NCBI RefSeq assembly: GCF_900167415.1
Contig: NZ_FUWU01000020.1
Location: 1-53,368 of the forward strand
Reading direction: 5' to 3'
Length of the DNA stretch: 53,368 bases
DNA from: Fibrobacter intestinalis
GTDB taxonomy: Bacteria > Fibrobacterota > Fibrobacteria > Fibrobacterales > Fibrobacteraceae
The notes under the pieces were generated by a model that saw nothing but the letters and a program-made list of their open reading frames with translations, ran no database searches and had not been told where the DNA came from. Made by a program: the position numbers and the translations under genes. Positions 29,846 through 38,368 of the stretch are shown here, piece by piece; position 1 is the stretch's first letter; the number at the start of each line of letters is the position of its first letter.

Positions 29846-30748
29846 GTGAAAATTCGAGTTTTTTCCTGCTTGCTGCCTGTTGTATTTCTTTTCGCCTGTG
29901 GTGGAGAATGGGTCGCTGAAGAATCGTCGAAAGTTTCTTGTGATATTTCGGATGTGCCTTTTTCGACCGCGCAAAAAATTTCCCTTTCTGCGGATGGAGA
30001 AAAGCTTTATATTTTGGACCGTTACGGCCATGCCTACGCGTATTCGCGGAACGAGGCGAGAACTTGCGCTTATGAATTGGACAGGACTCCGGAAAATCCC
30101 GACGGCGAAATTCCGGTATCGATGGCGGAGAATATCGAAAAGGTCGGATCGTTCCTGTATTATTACGACGGCATTTCCGTTTTGCGCTATGACGATGCGG
30201 AGTTTTCTTGCGATATTTCTTTGAATGCTTTTGCGCTGACTCCCTCCTTTGTTTACTATGCGCCCTCTGCGGGACTGGGAAAAAATCGCATCACGGCGAC
30301 GGGCTGCGTCAAAACAAATGTTTCCTTTTCTGCCGCGCGGGTGATGACTTTGGACGCTTCTGCGGACAGGATTGTCACCGTGGAAACTTCTGGAGCCTTG
30401 TCGGATCCGCCACAGCGTCTGGTGATTTATGATGAAGAGGGGAATGCGCTCGCGCGTTCCGCTTTGGCTGCGGACGATGTGAATAATTCCCTGCATTTTT
30501 GTTCGGCGACCCGGGTGCGTTTTGGCGCGGCTTTTGTGGCGCTTCTCGATGTGAAATGCGGCTATCTCGGCGTTTTTAGTTTGGACGGAGAATTGATGCA
30601 TCGTCTGGATCTTTCGGAAATGGGAATTCGCAACGCTGTGGATATGGACATTGCCCGGGACGATCTTTTCCTTTTGACTTCCAGTTCGGTCTATCCGCTT
30701 TATTTTTTGGATTTCTCGTCGTTCGCTTTTGGCGAAGAAAGAATGTAG
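29846..30748 (+). CDS. Lipoprotein with beta-propeller-like repeats
   Basis: 300 aa from GTG 29846. Lipobox FLFAC with C18 as the lipid anchor (MKIRVFSCLLPVVFLFACGG). The remainder has about seven short repeats of the type LSADGEKLYILDRYG, MTLDASADRIVTVE and LGVFSLDGELMHRLDLSEMG, suggesting a beta-propeller. No catalytic motif visible. Divergent from the YihY operon with a 59-bp gap, and followed after 11 bp by the lipid-kinase gene. No recognisable ribosome site. Confidence 0.75.
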   Translation: MKIRVFSCLLPVVFLFACGGEWVAEESSKVSCDISDVPFSTAQKISLSADGEKLYILDRYGHAYAYSRNEARTCAYELDRTPENPDGEIPVSMAENIEKVGSFLYYYDGISVLRYDDAEFSCDISLNAFALTPSFVYYAPSAGLGKNRITATGCVKTNVSFSAARVMTLDASADRIVTVETSGALSDPPQRLVIYDEEGNALARSALAADDVNNSLHFCSATRVRFGAAFVALLDVKCGYLGVFSLDGELMHRLDLSEMGIRNAVDMDIARDDLFLLTSSSVYPLYFLDFSSFAFGEERM

Positions 30749-30759
30749 ATTGTGACTAT

Positions 30760-31764
30760 ATGCTCAAGTTCAGCTTTTTAATCAATCCGATTAGCGGAGG
30801 CGGACAAGGAAAATCCATTCTCAAGTTCGTTCCCGAAATCATGCATTCCATGGATTTTGACGATGCGGAATGGAAAGCGGAATTGACAGAGGGGAGTCGC
30901 CTGCGGGAACAGATCCGGGAATGCGCGGAAGAAACGGAAACGCTGATAGCGGTTGGTGGCGACGGCACGATGTCCACGATTTTATCCGTCATGCTGGAAT
31001 CGGGACTTGCCGATAAAGTGCGGCTCGGCTTGATTCCGCTGGGTACCGGAAACGATTTGGCGCGAGTCTTGAATTTATACGAAACCTTTGTCAATAAGGG
31101 ACTTCTTTTTTTGGTGAGGAAGCTTGTGCAGGCAAGGCACAGGCCTTTCGATATTTGGAAAGTCAATGGGAAATTTGTGCTGGCGAATTATTTTTCGAGC
31201 GGAATCGACGCCCGGATTGCGCACGATTTCAATGCGGACAGGGCTTCCGGAAAAATTTCCAGCTCGTCGGTTCTGGCAAATAAAATGCACTATGTGAAAC
31301 GATTTTTTGCGGACCGGCGGCATTGCCTGGGCGAAGCGGAACTCCGTTTTTGCGACAAAGAAGGCTGTTGGAAATCCCGGGATGTGTCCGGTTTTCGGAC
31401 GGTGATTGTCGGCAATATCCCGAGTTTTGCTTCGGGGGCGAATCCTTTTGACGGCGGCGATATGGCGGACGGGCTTTTGGAAGTCGTTCCCGTTCCCAAC
31501 ATGAATTCTTTTTTCGGCGCTTTGGCACTTGGAACTTTTCCGCTCGTCGGAAAACTTTACAAGCGTTTCTTTTTAAAAACCTATCATGCGAAAGAAATCA
31601 TTTTGCGGACTTCCCAACAGGAATTTCACCAGCTCGACGGCGACGATTTGACGCACCGCGTCGGCTCGGAGATTCGCATTGAATATGGATGCCGCGTGCA
31701 AATGCTGACTCTGGAACCGGGAAACCGCTTTCCTTCGAGTAGAGAAAACAGGGCTGTTTTATGA
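30760..31764 (+). CDS. Diacylglycerol kinase-family lipid kinase
   Basis: 334 aa. DAGK catalytic domain with nucleotide loop GGDGT (66-70), NPISGGGQG near residue 9 and PLGTGND (93-99); the C-terminal beta-sandwich includes DGGDMADGLLEV and the TYHAKEIILRT strand. Such enzymes (DgkB/YegS group) phosphorylate lipid alcohols such as diacylglycerol on the cytoplasmic face. The stop overlaps the lpxD start (ATGA), so the two are translationally coupled. No strong ribosome site. Confidence 0.92.
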   Translation: MLKFSFLINPISGGGQGKSILKFVPEIMHSMDFDDAEWKAELTEGSRLREQIRECAEETETLIAVGGDGTMSTILSVMLESGLADKVRLGLIPLGTGNDLARVLNLYETFVNKGLLFLVRKLVQARHRPFDIWKVNGKFVLANYFSSGIDARIAHDFNADRASGKISSSSVLANKMHYVKRFFADRRHCLGEAELRFCDKEGCWKSRDVSGFRTVIVGNIPSFASGANPFDGGDMADGLLEVVPVPNMNSFFGALALGTFPLVGKLYKRFFLKTYHAKEIILRTSQQEFHQLDGDDLTHRVGSEIRIEYGCRVQMLTLEPGNRFPSSRENRAVL

Positions 31765-32714
31765 AAATGACGACGGCGGAAACGCTGGCCAATTGGCTCG
31801 GCACGAAAATCGAATACCAGCAAAGTCCAACGAATTTTGCGATTTCGGGATTTGCCCCGCTTTCCATGGCTCAAAAAAATCAGGTTTCGTTCTGGACGGG
31901 AAAATCGGTGGCGGGGGAATTGCGCAATACCGAAGCAGGACTCCTTCTGGTTCCTAAGGATTTTGCGGGTGCGCCTTCTGTCGGCGCTTTGGCGCGGGTG
32001 GAAAATCCCTATGCGGCGATGGTCCGTGTGGTCGAATTTCTCCATGAAGAAGAAGCGTTGCCGCGTTGCGTGCCCGCTTCGGCAAAAGTACACGAGTCTG
32101 CGGTCGTCGAGGGCGTTGTCGAAGAAAATGTGCAAATCGGGCCGCATTGCGTGGTCATGCGAGGCGCAAAAATCGGGCGGGGAACGGTTTTAGAGGCCAA
32201 TGTGACCGTTTACGGAAATGTGCAAATCGGAGAAAATTGCGTTTTGCAGGCGGGAGTTGTCATCGGTTCGCGCGGCTTTGGATTTTACACGGACACGGAT
32301 GGCGTGCGAAAAATGGTTCCTCACCGGAGCGGAGTCCGCATTGGAAATTTTTGTGAATTTGGAGCCAATTCTGTTGTGGCGGCGGGTTTTCTGTCTCCGA
32401 CAACCATTGGAAACCATTGCCATTTCGATTCCTTTGTGCAAATCGGGCACAATTGCCGTGTGGGAAACAATGTGTATATGGCGTCCCAGTCGGGGCTTGG
32501 CGGGACGACGCTTGTGGAAGACGATTGCGAATTTGCCGGGGGAGCGCAAATTGCGGGGCATTTGACTATTGGGCGCGGGGCGGTTATCGCGGCAAAAGCC
32601 GGAGTGACCAAAAGTGTTCCTGCGGGGGCGTTTTATGCGGGTTTTCCTGCCGAACCGGTTGATCGGTGGCGCAGGGGAATTGTCGCCGTCCGTCGTCTAG
32701 CGGAAAAGAAGTAA
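31761..32714 (+). CDS. lpxD: UDP-3-O-acylglucosamine N-acyltransferase
   Basis: 317 aa. Third enzyme of lipid A synthesis: adds the N-linked 3-hydroxyacyl chain to UDP-3-O-acylglucosamine. N-terminal uridine-binding domain (residues 1-95; FAISGFAPL...NQVSFW) and a left-handed beta-helix of hexapeptide repeats (about 105-285; VVEENVQIGPHCVVMRGAKIG). Catalytic histidine is H230 (FVQIGHNCRVGN), and GSRGFGF is the family loop. Coupled to the lipid-kinase gene. Other Lpx genes are not in the window; confirms a lipid-A-bearing outer membrane. Confidence 0.95.
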   Translation: MKMTTAETLANWLGTKIEYQQSPTNFAISGFAPLSMAQKNQVSFWTGKSVAGELRNTEAGLLLVPKDFAGAPSVGALARVENPYAAMVRVVEFLHEEEALPRCVPASAKVHESAVVEGVVEENVQIGPHCVVMRGAKIGRGTVLEANVTVYGNVQIGENCVLQAGVVIGSRGFGFYTDTDGVRKMVPHRSGVRIGNFCEFGANSVVAAGFLSPTTIGNHCHFDSFVQIGHNCRVGNNVYMASQSGLGGTTLVEDDCEFAGGAQIAGHLTIGRGAVIAAKAGVTKSVPAGAFYAGFPAEPVDRWRRGIVAVRRLAEKK

Positions 32715-32790
32715 ACTTTTTGCGAACAAATTTTAGGGAAAAGTCTTGCCCACCATTCCCCTTTTTAAAACCACCCGTCGAATACAGGAG

Positions 32791-32872
32791 AAGCGGCTTC
32801 TAGCCGCTTTAAATCTAGCCGTGCAAGGAAGGACGGCCAGCCGGCAGTCAGGACGGTCTCCCGACCGTCCTG
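32791..32872. repeat. Two strong hairpins after lpxD
   Basis: AAGCGGC/GCCGCTT (32791-32797 and 32803-32809) and a perfect 10-bp-arm hairpin CAGGACGGTC/GACCGTCCTG (32849-32858 and 32863-32872). Neither is followed by a T run, so they are not classical terminators. Confidence 0.65.
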
Positions 32873-32953
32873 AAGTCTGGAAATATGCAAAAGCATTTCT
32901 CGCCAATTCCGACATTCCACTCCCCTTCAGAAAAGCAACGCCAAGCGGCGGGG

Positions 32954-32998
32954 ACCCATGAGACTTAGGAACTTGTTCCTTTAGTCGAATTGTGCCTG
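32954..32998. repeat. Multi-hairpin repeat core, inverted copy
   Basis: Minus-strand copy of the 61-104 core, with arms AGGAAC/GTTCCT (32967-32972 and 32975-32980), flanked by CCCATGAG and TTTAGTCGAATTG. The rest of the 32715-33246 gap holds hairpins, the sigma-gene promoter and no gene. Confidence 0.7.
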
Positions 32999-33138
32999 AA
33001 AAGGCTGCCGCTTCTCCCAGGAGCCTCTCCCTGTCAGCGAAAAGTCTGAAATTCCATTTCGCATTTCAGAAAATACCGACCGGGAAAAATCCCTCTAAAA
33101 AAATACAACGTCCCGCATTCCTTCTAAAGATACACAAG

Positions 33139-33212
33139 ACGTAATTTTGGACGACTTTGGAGGAAAGCCGCCTATAATTTTCCCGCAAAAAAATAAAAAA
33201 ACGTAATTTTGG
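33139..33212 (+). promoter_or_regulatory. Candidate promoter region of the ECF sigma operon with direct repeats
   Basis: ACGTAATTTTGG occurs twice, at 33139-33150 and 33201-33212, exactly 62 bp apart, with TATAAT at 33173-33178 between them. The repeated word could be a -35 or operator site for the operon's own sigma factor; this is inference. Confidence 0.4.
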
Positions 33213-33246
33213 TGACACTTTTTCTTTCCTCAGGTGTTTAAGAGGC

Positions 33247-33744
33247 ATGAACAAGCAAAGTTTTGCGGAACGTGAAGCCTTTTCCAAATTGTACGAAGCT
33301 TATGCGCCCATGGTTTACCGCCGTTGCGTTTTTATGCTGAAGGACGAAGCGGAAGCCGGAGATATGATGCAGGACGTTTTTCTGCGGATTTTTTCCCGCC
33401 GGGATTCCCTGGATTTATCGGCCCCTTCCAGCCTGCTCTGGAATACGGCCACAAGGCTTTGCCTCAATCGGATTCGTGATAATATCCGTCATGGAGTGCA
33501 CGTGGCAAACGACGATTTGCTTTTGCAGATTGCCTCTGCCCGTGACGAATTTGACGATTACGAAGCCAAAGGCGTTCTGGCAAGAATTTTTGCGAAAGAA
33601 CCGGAATCGACGAGGACCATGGCGGTGCTGCACTATGTGGACGGCATGACTCTTGAAGAGACCGCGGAAGCCGTGGGGCTTTCTGTCAGTGGGGTTCGCA
33701 AGCGTTTACGTTCTCTAAAATCCAAGGTCAAGGAGGTGAAGTGA
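33247..33744 (+). CDS. ECF-family RNA polymerase sigma factor
   Basis: 165 aa. Region 2 (about residues 10-75): LYEAYAPMVYRRCVFML, GDMMQDVFLRIF, and SLLWNTATRLCLNRIRD. Region 4 (about 108-160): VLHYVDGMTLEETAEAVGLSVSGVRKRLRSLKSKV, a helix-turn-helix for the -35 box. Domains 1 and 3 are absent, as expected for group 4 sigma factors. The stop overlaps the next ATG by one base (TGATG), coupling it to a membrane protein expected to be its anti-sigma factor. Confidence 0.95.
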   Translation: MNKQSFAEREAFSKLYEAYAPMVYRRCVFMLKDEAEAGDMMQDVFLRIFSRRDSLDLSAPSSLLWNTATRLCLNRIRDNIRHGVHVANDDLLLQIASARDEFDDYEAKGVLARIFAKEPESTRTMAVLHYVDGMTLEETAEAVGLSVSGVRKRLRSLKSKVKEVK

Positions 33745-34517
33745 TGAAATTTGACGCTCACATTCCAGAGATAAAGCTGGAAAAGTATCTACTGGGGGAA
33801 CTTCCCGAAAAGGAAATGGAAGAAATCCGCCATCGGGCAGAAAAGGACGATGTTCTGCGTTTCCGTTTGCAAGCGATGCGGGAGCAAAATGGGAAAATCC
33901 TCGCAGAGAATCCCTTTGAAAATCTGGCGGAAAAATTTTATGCTGCGGAAAATGCCCGGCCCGCAAAAATTTCGGGAGAGTTCCTTCCGCTGTTTGTAAA
34001 AGTGGCGGCAGCCCTTGTGCTTGCCCTCGGTATTTTTACGGCGATTTTCACTTTTGGGAAATCCGAAACCCTTTTGCTTCAGCCGGAAAACGCCGGAAGT
34101 TCGGATGTGGCCATGGCGGAAACCCGGATTAAGGGAATGCAGGCCCGGATGGAAGTCTGGAAAAAAACGGGGGATTCCGCAGTGCAGCTGCAGGCCAACG
34201 ATTGGGCGCGGGAAGGCGACGAATTGCAGCTTCGCTATCTGGTTCCCGAAAAATGCTTCGGCTTGCTTTTCAGCATGGACGGAAACGGCGTGCTGACGGT
34301 GCACTTGGGAAATGGGGATAAAGCGGTGGCATTGGAACCGGGAAAAATGACGACTTTGCCTTTTGCCTACAAATTGGACAATGCGCCCCATTTTGAAAAA
34401 TTCTTTTTATTGACTTCGGCGGATGCATTTTCGGTAGATGGCTCGGATATTGACAAATCCCTTGCTCAGCCGAAAGTTCAGACCATTTCTTTCACCCTTC
34501 GCAAACAGGAAAAATAG
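33744..34517 (+). CDS. Membrane-anchored anti-sigma-like protein with DUF4384-like periplasmic domain
   Basis: 257 aa from ATG 33744, 5 bases after an ideal AGGAGGTG; an in-frame GTG at 33741 is less well placed. Cytoplasmic N-terminus about 1-80 has the anti-sigma look (IKLEKYLLGELPEKEMEEIRHRAEKDDVLRF), without a zinc HxxxCxxC motif. One membrane helix at about 81-104, then a periplasmic part in which about 128-235 resembles DUF4384 (NDWAREGDELQLRYLVPEKCFGLLFSMDGNGVLTVHLGN). DUF4384 is often found fused to caspase-fold proteases, and the next gene is one. Holding the sigma factor at the membrane is inference from context and topology. Confidence 0.78.
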   Translation: MKFDAHIPEIKLEKYLLGELPEKEMEEIRHRAEKDDVLRFRLQAMREQNGKILAENPFENLAEKFYAAENARPAKISGEFLPLFVKVAAALVLALGIFTAIFTFGKSETLLLQPENAGSSDVAMAETRIKGMQARMEVWKKTGDSAVQLQANDWAREGDELQLRYLVPEKCFGLLFSMDGNGVLTVHLGNGDKAVALEPGKMTTLPFAYKLDNAPHFEKFFLLTSADAFSVDGSDIDKSLAQPKVQTISFTLRKQEK

Positions 34518-34526
34518 GAGGTAGCC

Positions 34527-36809
34527 ATGAAAAACTTTTTCCAAAAATATGTGAAATCCGCCATGGAAAATTTTCCTGGCGACTCGAATGCGCTTCTTTT
34601 TTGTCTTTTCGGATTTTTGATTTTCTGCGTTCCGGCTTTTGCGGCGAATGCGCCCGCTTCCATTGAACGCTACGTCTTCGCCATCAGCGCGAACGACGGC
34701 GGCAAGGACCGCGCCACTCTGCGCTATGCTGAAAGCGACGCCAAGGCTTTTGCTTCGGTGCTCAAGGAATTGGGCGGCGTTCCCCAGAAAAACGTACTTC
34801 TGGTGCACGAACCCAGCCTTTCCCAGTTGAACGCCCGCTTTGACCAGCTGGACAAAATGATTCGCCAGGCAAAGGGGAATAGCGGCAGGGACGAAGTGCT
34901 GGTGTATTACAGCGGCCACGCCGACGAAAAGGGACTCCGCCTGGGTTCGGAACTTTATGTGTGGAGCGAATTTCGCAAACGGGTGGATGCCTTGAGTTCC
35001 GACGTGAAAATTGCGGTTATCGATGCGTGCGGCTCTGGAGCGATTATCCGGGCCAAGGGCGGAGTTTCCGTTCCCGCTTTTATGATGGACAAGAGCAGTG
35101 ATATGAAGGGCTACGCTTTTATTACCAGCAGCACCCAGGACGAATCCAGCCAGGAAAGCGACAAGTTGCAGGGTTCCTTCTTTACCCATTCGCTGGTGAG
35201 CGGGCTTCGCGGTGCAGGGGATGCGAGCGGCGATGGGAAAGTGACCCTTTCCGAAGCTTACCAGTTCGCTTTTAACGAAACCCTTTTGAAAACGGAAACC
35301 ACCATGGGCGGCGCTCAGCACCCCAGCCGGGATATGAATCTGATGGGCACGGGCGACGTGGTGATGACGGATTTGCGCAGCACCAGCGCGGGGCTGGAAT
35401 TGAATGAGGATGTGGATGGTCGCATTTTTGTCCGGGACGAAAACGGCGTTCTCGTTGCGGAACTTTACAAAAAATCCGGACGTGCCATGAGCCTTGGGCT
35501 TCCGGCTGGCAAATACACGGTGCGCTTGGAATGCCCTGCGGAATACAAGGAAACGGCTGTGGCTCTGGTGGATGGCAAGCGGGAACACGTCGGTGCGAAC
35601 CGCTTTCAAAAGGTGGCTGCGGAAGAAACGGTTTCCCGCGGGAATTTGGATAAAAATTGTGCTGCTGGCGATACCGTCAAGTGCTCCTTGGATTCTCTGG
35701 ATCATCACGGCGTTTCTCGGGTCTCCTTCAATGTGGTGGATATCGAAAACAAACCTCGCAAAGGGACGCAACTGGGATTCTTTGTGACAGTCAGCAAGGA
35801 TTACATGCTGGGGAGTCAGGTCAGCCTGCTTGCCAACATCGCCGATAAGGAAATGCACGGAGTTCAGATGAGCGCGCTCTCCAATATCGCCGACGAGCAT
35901 CTGGAAGGGGCACAAATATCCAGCGTCTTCAACTATGCAAATAGCTTTGACGGACTTCAGCTTTCCACGGTGAATGTATTAAGAAATTCATCTCAGGGCG
36001 TGCAGATTGGAACTATCAACGTGGCGACGGATTCCGTTAAATCTTTACAGTTGTCGGTTGTCAATGCCGCCGCTTATGCAAAAGTTCAGGTGGGTGCTGT
36101 GAACGGAGTCGGCGCTTCTGGTACGCAGGTCGGCGTTGTCAATGGTGCGGGAAAAGCCGACGTCCAATTATCCACACTCAATGCAGCGGGAACTTCCGGC
36201 ACGCAGGTCGGCATTGTCAATGTGACCGGAAAATCCACAGGCCGGCAGTGGGGCGTTATCAACGTGTGCGGCAACTGCGAAAACACTCCTATCGGTCTTA
36301 TCAGTTTTGTCGGGAACGGCGTCTGGTCCGCTTCGGGAATTTTCAACGAAATGGGAGGAACGGGCATCAAGGTGGATTTGGGAACGGCCTATTTCTATAC
36401 CAGCTTTGAATCGGCTCGCAATTTCAAGGATGACAAATTATTTGAACGCTATGACCGAATTTTTGAAACCGGTTTTGGCGTGGGAACGCACTTTGGCAGA
36501 TACGGCAGCCATTTTGAACTGGAATACATGTTCCTGAATGTGACCAGCAAATATGCGGACAGCTTTGGCTTTGTCAGCAAGGATGAAAAAACGGCCTTCC
36601 ACCATCGTGTTCGCTTTGGCGCAACCTACCAGCTCTTTACCGGCGTAGGACTTTCCGGAGGCGTTTCCCTGAATTTGGCGACCAGAGGTTACGCCGACAA
36701 AAATCCGCTGAAACCTTTGGGCGATTACCATGCCGACTTCGGTTCGGAAACTCGGGACGGGCGCGTTTGGCCGGGCTTCTATGCCGGGCTGACCCTCGGA
36801 CGATTCTAA
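34527..36809 (+). CDS. Exported caspase-family protease with surface repeats and C-terminal beta-barrel
   Basis: 760 aa. Signal peptide (hydrophobic 20-36, cleavage near AFA at 37-39). Caspase/C14 domain at about 47-275: YVFAISAND, catalytic H131 (YYSGHAD) and C168 (IDACGSG), and a calcium-loop-like D232-x-S234-x-D236-G-K...E243. Residues about 285-350 form a carboxypeptidase-regulatory-like beta module. From about 415 to 600 runs a series of roughly 20-residue repeats with GVQ(I/M/L) and (V/I)N pattern, resembling LA_2272-type surface repeats. From about 610 to the C-terminal F760 the strand pattern is that of an outer-membrane barrel. AGGAGG precedes ATG 34527, 9 bp after the anti-sigma gene. 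Both catalytic residues are present, so activity is expected; substrate unknown. Confidence 0.85.
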   Translation: MKNFFQKYVKSAMENFPGDSNALLFCLFGFLIFCVPAFAANAPASIERYVFAISANDGGKDRATLRYAESDAKAFASVLKELGGVPQKNVLLVHEPSLSQLNARFDQLDKMIRQAKGNSGRDEVLVYYSGHADEKGLRLGSELYVWSEFRKRVDALSSDVKIAVIDACGSGAIIRAKGGVSVPAFMMDKSSDMKGYAFITSSTQDESSQESDKLQGSFFTHSLVSGLRGAGDASGDGKVTLSEAYQFAFNETLLKTETTMGGAQHPSRDMNLMGTGDVVMTDLRSTSAGLELNEDVDGRIFVRDENGVLVAELYKKSGRAMSLGLPAGKYTVRLECPAEYKETAVALVDGKREHVGANRFQKVAAEETVSRGNLDKNCAAGDTVKCSLDSLDHHGVSRVSFNVVDIENKPRKGTQLGFFVTVSKDYMLGSQVSLLANIADKEMHGVQMSALSNIADEHLEGAQISSVFNYANSFDGLQLSTVNVLRNSSQGVQIGTINVATDSVKSLQLSVVNAAAYAKVQVGAVNGVGASGTQVGVVNGAGKADVQLSTLNAAGTSGTQVGIVNVTGKSTGRQWGVINVCGNCENTPIGLISFVGNGVWSASGIFNEMGGTGIKVDLGTAYFYTSFESARNFKDDKLFERYDRIFETGFGVGTHFGRYGSHFELEYMFLNVTSKYADSFGFVSKDEKTAFHHRVRFGATYQLFTGVGLSGGVSLNLATRGYADKNPLKPLGDYHADFGSETRDGRVWPGFYAGLTLGRF

Positions 36810-36821
36810 TTTACTCCTCTA

Positions 36822-36907
36822 AAAAATCGAGAGCAACTATCGCTAGCGGGAAACTTCCAACAAAGCCCCGCAGCTCCAAATCTCAGACAGCAGGTCTCTC
36901 GATTTTT
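36822..36907. terminator. Long stem-loop after the caspase operon
   Basis: AAAAATCGAGAG (36822-36833) pairs perfectly with CTCTCGATTTTT (36896-36907), ending in a T run on both strands; the loop contains GC-rich GCTAGCGGG/CCCCGCAGC that can pair inside. Probably a bidirectional terminator, though the large loop makes another structural role possible. Confidence 0.5.
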
Positions 36908-36959
36908 CTTCATTAAAATTTTTAAGAAACCTCAATTCAAAATTTTTCTGGGTTCAAAA

Positions 36960-36976
36960 GGATAAAGTTTTTATCC
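36960..36976. promoter_or_regulatory. Small palindrome before an outer-membrane protein gene
   Basis: GGATAAA, GTT, TTTATCC: a perfect 7-bp-arm inverted repeat ending 13 bases before ATG 36990, just ahead of the AAGGGA ribosome site. It could be an operator or a small hairpin limiting translation. Confidence 0.35.
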
Positions 36977-36989
36977 AAGGGATAGCTGT

Positions 36990-37946
36990 ATGCATATTCG
37001 ATTTTTTATGCTGATTTTGCTCTGTGCAATGGGCTTGTTTGCCACCGAAATCAAGGATTCTTCTTCCCGGAAAACGGAGCTGGAAAACCGCTTTTCCTTT
37101 GTGGGCATTTTCTTGCCGCACCAGTCCTTGCGCAATTCGGAATCCCTGCACAAGTGGCCCTTTTTTCTCACGGCGTCGCCCATGGGTTGGAATACGAGCT
37201 TGCGGGCGCAGCGGGATTTTGGGAAGTGGATAACGCCCAAGGCTTCTTTGAACGGGGATCTTTTTCTGTTCGGACTCGGGATTCGGAGCGACCTCTCCTT
37301 TGAATTCTTGCACCTTTTGGAAGTGGGCGTTCAAGGGAACGTCAGCACGGCCATCAATTATGGGAGCGTAGCGACCTTCATGGGAACCTACAATCCGGAA
37401 AAAAAGGACTACGATTGCGATGCGTTTATGACGCGATTCCTTTTGGGCGTGAACTACCATGCGACGTTTTCCATCCCGCTGATGGCGTTCCTTCCCAGGA
37501 CCGCCTGGACGAAATGGATTTTGAAAGCAGAGGCTTCGTTGAATTATTTGCATTATACGGGCGCAGACGATGGGGATGTCTGGATTGTTGGAACGGAGAT
37601 TGCAGCAAATGGTTACAAATGGCAATACGGGGCGACCTTTGTTTGGCCTTTGCCGTTTGCGCATTTCCCCATGGCGATGGTCTCCTATGGCGTTCAAGGG
37701 ATTATGCACAAGTCCGACTACGACACGGTTTATGATCCCTATGACCCGGAATTCAAGCGAATCCATGTCACTCCGCAAATCGTCATCAAGTTAAATGAAA
37801 ATTGGGCGGGAATGTTGATGGCGTCCGTTTCCCGCAACCGGAAATACCGAAACCGTTATGAAAGCAATCAGGAACTTTTGCAGGAACGGACCGGGCACGA
37901 GTGGCTGCTGTCGGCGGTGACTCTTGTTATCAGTCGAAAGTTTTGA
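36990..37946 (+). CDS. Outer-membrane beta-barrel protein, unknown function
   Basis: 318 aa. Signal peptide MHIRFFMLILLCAMGLFA. Mature protein of alternating strands rich in aromatic residues and ending in F (AVTLVISRKF), typical of an outer-membrane barrel of 12-14 strands. No similarity I can name; resembles uncharacterised envelope proteins common in Fibrobacter-like genomes. AAGGGA precedes ATG 36990. It follows the caspase operon but is separated from it by a stem-loop, so it is probably a separate unit. Confidence 0.75.
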   Translation: MHIRFFMLILLCAMGLFATEIKDSSSRKTELENRFSFVGIFLPHQSLRNSESLHKWPFFLTASPMGWNTSLRAQRDFGKWITPKASLNGDLFLFGLGIRSDLSFEFLHLLEVGVQGNVSTAINYGSVATFMGTYNPEKKDYDCDAFMTRFLLGVNYHATFSIPLMAFLPRTAWTKWILKAEASLNYLHYTGADDGDVWIVGTEIAANGYKWQYGATFVWPLPFAHFPMAMVSYGVQGIMHKSDYDTVYDPYDPEFKRIHVTPQIVIKLNENWAGMLMASVSRNRKYRNRYESNQELLQERTGHEWLLSAVTLVISRKF

Positions 37947-37971
37947 AATGAAAGCGGTTATTTGCTGGTCG

Positions 37972-38056
37972 ATAAAAAGGGAAATTATATACAATCTTCC
38001 TTCAAATCCCCTCAAATAAATTTTTTTCAAAGCGTGAATTTCCTTTTCACAAGGGA
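37972..38056 (-). repeat. Promoter-like dispersed repeat, inverted copy
   Basis: On the minus strand this reads CCCTTGTGAAAAGG...TTTATTTGAGGGG...GTATATAATTTCCC, almost the same as 3823-3900. If active it would transcribe toward the 3' end of 36990-37946, i.e. antisense. Confidence 0.55.
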
Positions 38057-38128
38057 AAATTAGTTCTCAATTCTCAGTTCCAACTTCCTGTCGAACTAGC
38101 CGAAGGGCACTAACCACTAACTTGTAGG

Positions 38129-38170
38129 AATACTTCAACTGCGGAATCATAGATTTCAACTTTTAGGGAA
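38129..38170. repeat. Diverged inverted copy of the multi-hairpin repeat
   Basis: GAATACTTCAACTGCGGAAT and the following AGATTTCAAC match, in reverse complement, the TTGAAGTATCCC and CTAGGAATCTC...GATTCCGTAG part of 13-60, with several changes. The rest of the 37947-38368 gap contains no gene. Confidence 0.5.
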
Positions 38171-38368
38171 CCTCGGAGGCGGCTGCCGTTTTTCCTAAGA
38201 ATTCTAACAACTGACAACTAGCCACTATCTACGGACTTCTCTTCCTCTTTGCTCTTCGGAGAGCGGAAATCCTCGTTTTCAACAATCTGCCCCCCGAACT
38301 TATTCCATGTTTTCTTTTCGGAATTTTATTTTTATGGCGTCTTTAAGGGCAATTAAGGTAAACGCTGT

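Noticed and set aside
37947-38368. Search for a tRNA or small RNA gene
   Set aside because: Only diverged copies of dispersed repeats were found; no cloverleaf or conserved RNA motif seen here or in other gaps.
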